In this document: positions 58,668 through 64,000 of the stretch, one piece after another
Layout: each line of letters starts with the position of its first letter
How positions within the stretch are numbered: position 1 is the first letter of the stretch
Origin: Sesamum alatum
Taxonomy: Eukaryota > Streptophyta > Magnoliopsida > Lamiales > Pedaliaceae
Length of the DNA stretch: 64,000 nt
Direction: 5' to 3'
Assembly (NCBI GenBank): GCA_034509735.1
Contig: JACGWO010000004.1
Coordinates: 11,327,395-11,391,394, forward strand
Made by a program: the position numbers and the translations under genes
The notes under the pieces: generated by a model
Told to the model about the DNA's origin: nothing
Database searches by the model: none
Seen by the model: the letters and a program-made list of their open reading frames with translations, nothing else

Positions 58668-60895
58668 TGAAGGACAAGCGGATCCGCCCGGGAGCGCGAG
58701 CGGAAGCGAGAAATGCGAGATAAGTGCGTAAATTTAAATCAAATTTAAAATAAGCGAATCCCAAGGGGTGTACCCTTGGGTGCTCAACCGGGCGTTCGAT
58801 GTAGGATGTGTAAATATTAAAACATATATTTAAACACATAGGGCATAGATATACAAATGAAATCAATCAAAGCGTAATAAACCGTTACCTTTGATTGTTT
58901 AGCGTATGCTCCCGGCTACTAGCATTGTTCCTTCTCCGGAATGCTCACGAAATCCAAACGTATGGATTCTCCAAAGGTGATCCACACCACACCGGAAGAA
59001 ACACACGTTCTTCTTGCTAGAAAAGAACGGGTTTAGGAAGGAATCGGTTTAAGAGAAGAACACTATGAATTCGTGTTCTCTTAAACTTACTTTGTTCTTC
59101 TTCTTGATTCAAAATCAAGTGAAGAACACAAGTGTAAGAGAGGGAGAGAGCACGAAAATTGAGAGAGAGGAGAGGATTTTTGTCTTCTCTTTTTCCTAGA
59201 AAAAGATGAATAATGAATCACTTATGATTGGTGTTGTATATTCTAATATATATACACAATTAATGTGATTATTGGAATGTGTCTAGGTTCATCCAAGGAT
59301 GTCTAGATTCATTCCAATCAATCACCATCAATTCTTCAATCAAGCCTACCAAAATTTATGGTATGATCAAATCATACCAAAAAGGAAGAGCTTGATTGGA
59401 GTTGATTTGTCTCTTTCCAAAAGAGACAAATCAACATACCACCTAGCATGGAACATGGCTAATTTTGCTTCCTCCAAGGGAGCATGTCGGCCATGTTTAA
59501 ATAAGGGAAGAAGTCCAACTTCTTCCTATTCCAAATTAGGAATTATTTCTCCTCTCGGGTATAATTTAACGGACCGGGTTTTATCGTAATCCAATTACGA
59601 TGAACTCAAAATTAAATCTAATTTAATGCCCACTTAAATTATTCCCATTGATCTTTTAATCCAATTAAGAGATCCAACGTCTCAACATCTCAACTTTCCA
59701 TATTTAATCGAAAATCCAATTTACCGATTAAATGAAAGCCCGATACAATATCGGCCCGTCCATCCAATGGACTTTCCTTAAGTAATCCAATTACTTATTT
59801 TATCCTTCGAGATTGACTCCAAGTCGATCTCTCAACCTCCTCGGTGATTTGTGTGTGACCCTTTAGGTTCACCCTCAGCTAGACTTGGGCCCGTGTCCCA
59901 CAAGGGCCCGTTACCATGGGTGGCCGTCTAGCAACGGTCCATGGCACTAGAGACTAGGTGAATTGGCGTGAACGTTTAGGCGCCGATTCCGTACGGGTAC
60001 GATCCTTCCGTCTACCGTCTCCCGGCCTTAGTCTAGGGTATGGAATTAGGCGTCGGTTCCCATCCTTGACTAGGCATCTATGCTTAATACTCGAGACCAC
60101 GTATGCTTCATTGCGTCGACACAGGAAACCATTCCCTGATCGACCAACCACTGTGGCCACAGCTTCAAACAGCATGTACGTGTCTCCGAGTGCATAGGAG
60201 ATACCTCTGTCATATACTGACAGGGGACGGATCCTCTTCTTGGAATCCACCGTCCTCGCTACTCATTCCGACTGCACTGGACAAGGCTTATAATGATCAT
60301 CTTACAGAATGATCACCTCTCGCCAGATCCAAGATATAGCCGTCCTGTGCACGTGACTGCCATGATTCCTCAAGTCTGAGGATTACTCCCGTACTATCGG
60401 AACCGGGGAATCCAATCATACCGACCAAGCCTCCAAGGCTTCCATATGATGATCCCCGCGAGTCAGTCCAGTCGGCTCGATCCCAGTCGACCAACCCATC
60501 AAGATCCTGTAGGCGTCCCACGCCTGTCGCCGATGAAACACGGCACTCATCCAATGAACACGACTCTTGACGCAAGTCTCAATAGGACTCTCGATGCCCT
60601 ATCTCGAGGTCCTCGACTTGGAACGTTTCAGACCCAACTCTTAATCAGTTGGTTTCATGACCACCATCCAATGCGTGGCCCAACTGCACGAGTTGTTATC
60701 CATGGTCTGTGGGCTTTGTTGCGATATAAGTTAAAACACCGGCTTAACAAATGTAAGATGAGCGCAACAAAGAAGGTACCATTGGTGACGAACACTCATC
60801 TTATTCATCACATAATAATATTACATTCACATCAAGTTGTCGGATAGGTTTACAAATTGTCAAACCTATTGGCTTTCTGGTCACCTATTCCAACA
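58668..60895 (-). repeat. Solo LTR, family C (2228 bp), nested in the R11 LTR
   Basis: It is a complete LTR with TG..CA ends, flanked by AAATG on both sides (58663-58667 and 60896-60900). The hairpin block is at 59914-59944. It interrupts family A LTR sequence only 44 bp from its start. Confidence 0.95.
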
Positions 60896-62250
60896 AAATG
60901 TAACCTACGTCTAGAATATTTCAGTGTTTTGATAAAACTATTAATGAATAAAGAACTGAAATTCATTTGGCATCAGTTTGTTGGCTTTCACTTTATCTGC
61001 TTTATGATTATCTGTTCACTACGCAAACAAAGCCCACGGACTGAAAACCTATTTCGGGGACTGGGACTACGCTTGGAGGTAGGTCCATGAAATTAGTCCC
61101 GCCGAATCAATCCGAAAATCTCCAAGTCAAGGAATCTCGAAAATGGGTACCGAGATTCCCTTTGAGACTTGCACTAAGCATCTGTTGTCATATTTCATCG
61201 ACGGGGGACGAAGGTCATCTGAGCAGTGTTAGTGGGTTAGCCTGCTAGGAAGCAGCTGATTGAGGTGACTCGCGGGAACCATCTTACGGAGGACCTTGAG
61301 TAAGGTCGGCTAGGTAAGACGTATGTTCTTGGTTCCAAACGGTACAGGTCAAGTCCTTTGACTTGAGGAACTGCTGAGTTTACCTGTATCAGGTCTGTAT
61401 CTTAGATATGGTGAGAGATTGCCAAGAAGCACTTGAGTAGTCATAAGCCATGTCTAGTGCAGCTCTGGTATACAGAGTGACAGTAGTTTCCAAGAAAGGA
61501 TCTGTCTCTAGTCAAAGGCATTGACAGTTGAGTCTCACGTATGCTCTGTTTCTTATCCCTAAAATCTGTGGCCACAGTAACTGAACAGAAGGGAAGATTT
61601 CCCTTGCGGCGTTTAATAAGGACAGACCGACACTGAGGTCCAAAATGGGTACCTGCATTTTTCGTGCCTTAGACCCTAAGTGGTGAGACCGTAGACAGAA
61701 GGACAAGTGTACTGTTAGAGCCTAAATGTTCATCCCCGAAAATTCACCTAGTCTCTAGTGCCATGGACTGTTGCTAGATGGCCATCCATGGTAACGGACG
61801 GATACTAGAAATCCGACCAAGTCTAGCTGAATGGTGAACCTAAAGAGTCACACACAATCCACACACACTAACTATTTAATTTAGAATTAAATATTGGAGA
61901 AAAGGAATGATTAAATTGGATTTAATCGGGTCCTTTATTTTCTTGGAGAATTAATTCCTTTTATTTGATAAAAGGGATTAATCTAAGAAATTAGATTTAT
62001 TAGAGGATTAATTTAATGGACTTAGAATAAATATTTATATTTATTATATTTATTTATTTGGCCTTTAGAATATTTAATTGGATTTAAATATTCCATTAAA
62101 TTAAATTAATGGTTGAGATGGAAAGGGAGAGATGGATGGCTAGGATTAATTTTACTAGGTCAAATGCTACTTTGACTAGGACTTAGTCAAAGTCCTAGTC
62201 AAAAATAGTCTTATTTAGAGTTGGAGTTTACAGAGGATTAAACTCCTCCT

Positions 62251-62260
62251 CTATAAATAG
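62251..62260 (+). promoter_or_regulatory. Putative TATA box of family A LTR (R11)
   Basis: CTATAAATAG lies about 40 bp upstream of a (CA)n tract, in the same arrangement as in the R1 LTR. Confidence 0.6.
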
Positions 62261-62296
62261 TCGTAGCCTCTCACTATTTGAGAGTGATGAAATTCC

Positions 62297-62297
<1 letters not shown>

Positions 62298-62329
<32 letters not shown>

Positions 62330-62375
62330 GGCTCTCTCCTCTCTCCCTCTCGTCTGCCCACTCTCTCTCTCTCAC
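62298..62375. repeat. (CA)n/(CT)n microsatellite in family A LTR
   Basis: An uninterrupted (CA)n run of about 15 units is followed by CT-rich sequence, in the presumed transcribed start of the LTR. Confidence 0.88.
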
Positions 62376-62847
62376 AAGAAAATACTTTTCTTGTTCTTTT
62401 GTTCTTGGAACAATCGAACTAAGGAGAATTAATACCGTTAATTAATAACGTGTGATCAATTCATCCTCTCCAAAAATAATACTTGTTCGTTCGCTAGCAC
62501 GATGTGCAAGATACGTGGGTGGATTGCGTGTTACAATTTGGAGAATCTCACGTACGAGATTTGGTGCAAAATGGGGAACAACGCGAGTACCGGTTAGAAG
62601 ACGAAAACGACAATCGGTAGGTTCCGATTTAATTTTTCGTCCCTCTTTATTTTTTTAATCCTATGGCCTCCATGATTTCTTTTATGCTTTTAATTCATGA
62701 GATACACCAAACGCCCAGGAACTTCAAGGGTACACCCCTTGAACGTGTTCTTTTATTTAATTAAAAGCATGCTTTAATTTTTTGTATCTAATTTTATACC
62801 GCGCTTCCGCATTCGCGCTATTTCCCGGGACGATCCACAATCTTTCA

Positions 62848-64000
62848 CTGCGCGCGCCAGCTGACTGCTGCCGATGGCGGTAGGCGGTTGACGGCGACGT
62901 TTTTCACGTTATTTTCAATTTTTTAATTTCTGAATTCATTCTGAAAATTTATTTTGTTTAATTTTGCTTATTTTCTAAGAACATTATTTTGGGAGGTTAA
63001 GTTTATTGGATTTGGAATCCCGGGGATAACTTACCTACATATAATGAGGAAGGGCCTCCTAAATGGGAAAAAATATTGCCAACAGTTGTACCATATTTTT
63101 CATACGTGGCGCATTTATTTTATCATGGATTGATGTGATTGGTAATCATATAATGTTAGCATATATTTATGTGATTGGATCATGTGAGTATGTGCGTTGA
63201 ATAAAAATGGATGATCACGAGCCCTAGACCGGATGTATGGTTTAATTTTATGTTGGGCCTGTGTGCCTCTTTCTGCTTTCTCCTTCTCCCCTTTCTAGTT
63301 GCCTTTTCTCCCTCCTTATGTACTCCCCCCGGGTTTTCACTGGGGTTTCTTTTTAAATATGTAATGAGAGTAGAATAGGAGTGAGGATTTATTTTATGTA
63401 TTTGGTGGAGAAGAAGGAAGGTCCACATGGAGAGCCCAGAATGGAGGATCCGAGGCGTTTCCATGAAAAGATGAAAGAGAAAAGAGACCAAGGCCCATCA
63501 GAATGATGATTGGGTTACGATTAATGTAATAGTGTAGGACCGACCCTAGATTGACCATAGATCCACTGCGGGCTCAGTGGGTTGCATAGGATTCGGGCTC
63601 GTGATCATCCAACAGGGGCGTGCTAGGCTTTAATTTTGCATGTGGCTATTATGATAGATGAATGGTTTTTTATTTATCATATAACTGCTATGGGATGCAA
63701 TTTATTTATTTACGCATTATGGATGAATGTGTTTATATTTATACATATGAGATCTCGGTCATTTACAACTCTCACATTGGTTGGACCAATGTCCAAATAT
63801 TAGACCCTAGACAAATAGGACATGGACTCTAGGAGTTTGTTCATGCCTTCCAGTCCATGGCATAGTGAGGAAGCTAATTTAGGTCGATAGCATGGTCTCA
63901 CGAGTCGTGGCACGTCTATCGTACTTAAAAGAAGCTGCACTATGTCATGAACGAAAAGTAGACCACTGTTACCTGTCTCACGAGTCGTGAAGGTAGCAGT
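62848..64000 (+). other. R12: leader of a further family A copia element, truncated by window end
   Basis: It starts in a GC-island stub (CTGCGCGCGCCAGC...) directly after the R11 LTR. It then matches the R1 leader in inverted orientation, including the palindromes at 63899-63909 and 63979-63989. There is no PBS between LTR and leader, which favours an insertion of R11 into this leader over the LTR being R12's own. No gene is visible before the window ends. Confidence 0.8.

Larger units (their letters stand above)
57750..62847 (+). mobile_element. R11: copia element fragment with 3' LTR of family A
   Basis: RT and RNase H are followed by a polypurine tract (58609-58623) and a family A 3' LTR in two pieces (58624-58667 and 60901-62847, 1991 bp together) around a solo family C LTR. 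The right flank CTGCG lies in a GC island of the R12 leader. The upstream part is replaced by R10 and R9. Confidence 0.86.
58624..62847 (+). repeat. R11 3' LTR, family A, split by a solo LTR
   Basis: The first 44 bp (58624-58667) begin TGTTAGAATAGGTGACC and the remainder is 60901-62847, ending ..CAATCTTTCA. It has a TATA-like CTATAAATAG (62251-62260), a (CA)n/(CT)n tract (about 62298-62375) and the hairpin block at 61761-61791. Confidence 0.9.

Noticed and set aside
58624..64000. R11 LTR as the 5' LTR of R12 (a third shared-LTR array)
   Set aside because: Orientation fits, but there is no primer-binding site and the LTR ends exactly at CA before GC-island sequence. That fits insertion better than a deletion starting precisely at the LTR end. 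It is not fully excluded.
1..64000. A host gene or new defence-type system between the elements
   Set aside because: Every interval could be assigned to an LTR, leader or copia coding remnant; no unassigned stretch long enough for a gene remains.

Overview
This window is plant nuclear repeat DNA. It is built almost entirely from Ty1/copia LTR retrotransposons that lie nested in, butted against and fused to one another. I find no host gene, tRNA, rRNA, CRISPR array or bacterial feature. The evidence for a flowering plant is the copia domain order (gag, protease, integrase, reverse transcriptase, RNase H), a primer-binding site complementary to plant initiator tRNA-Met, 5-bp target duplications, and nested insertion as seen in heterochromatin. 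The species cannot be read from the sequence, and no coding frame in the window is intact.

There are thirteen long LTRs (about 1.4-2.25 kb) and one remnant, together a little over 40% of the window. They fall into three related families with a similar start (TGTTAGAATAGGTGACC). Family A ends in ..ATCTTTCA, B in ..CCGATTCTTTCA, and C in ..GCTTGTCCTTCA. Every interior with both ends present has an unusually long (about 1.8-2.3 kb) leader between primer-binding site and gag. The leader carries a GC island, a paired palindrome and a small hairpin.

Layout: R1 (1-7427, minus, family A, truncated by the window start). R2 (7428-11564, minus, very decayed interior). R3 (11565-15472, plus, family C 5' LTR and leader only). 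R4 (15473-19026, minus, family B 3' LTR plus RNase H and RT). R5 (19027-31417, minus, family C, nearly full length, with a solo C LTR at 23662-25891). R6 (31418-34405, minus, shares an LTR with R5, cut in gag). R7 and R8 (34406-53021, minus, family B, tandem pair sharing a central LTR; R7 holds a solo A LTR at 41414-42862). R9 (53022-57564, plus, family C, begins inside integrase). R10 (57565-57749, plus, family A LTR tail). R11 (57750-62847, plus, RT and RNase H plus an A LTR split by a solo C LTR at 58668-60895). R12 (62848-64000, plus, family A leader running off the window).

Elements left of 53021 are mostly on the minus strand and those to the right on the plus strand. The change falls at the right edge of the R7-R8 array, whose two flanks do not match.

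The most interesting observations are these. Two separate LTR-interior-LTR-interior arrays share LTRs. R2, R7 and R8 share the same disabling integrase and RT lesions, so they look like a non-autonomous lineage, with R4 as a candidate relative of the partner. Short RNA-like structures are conserved in all leaders and all LTRs even though the coding regions have decayed.
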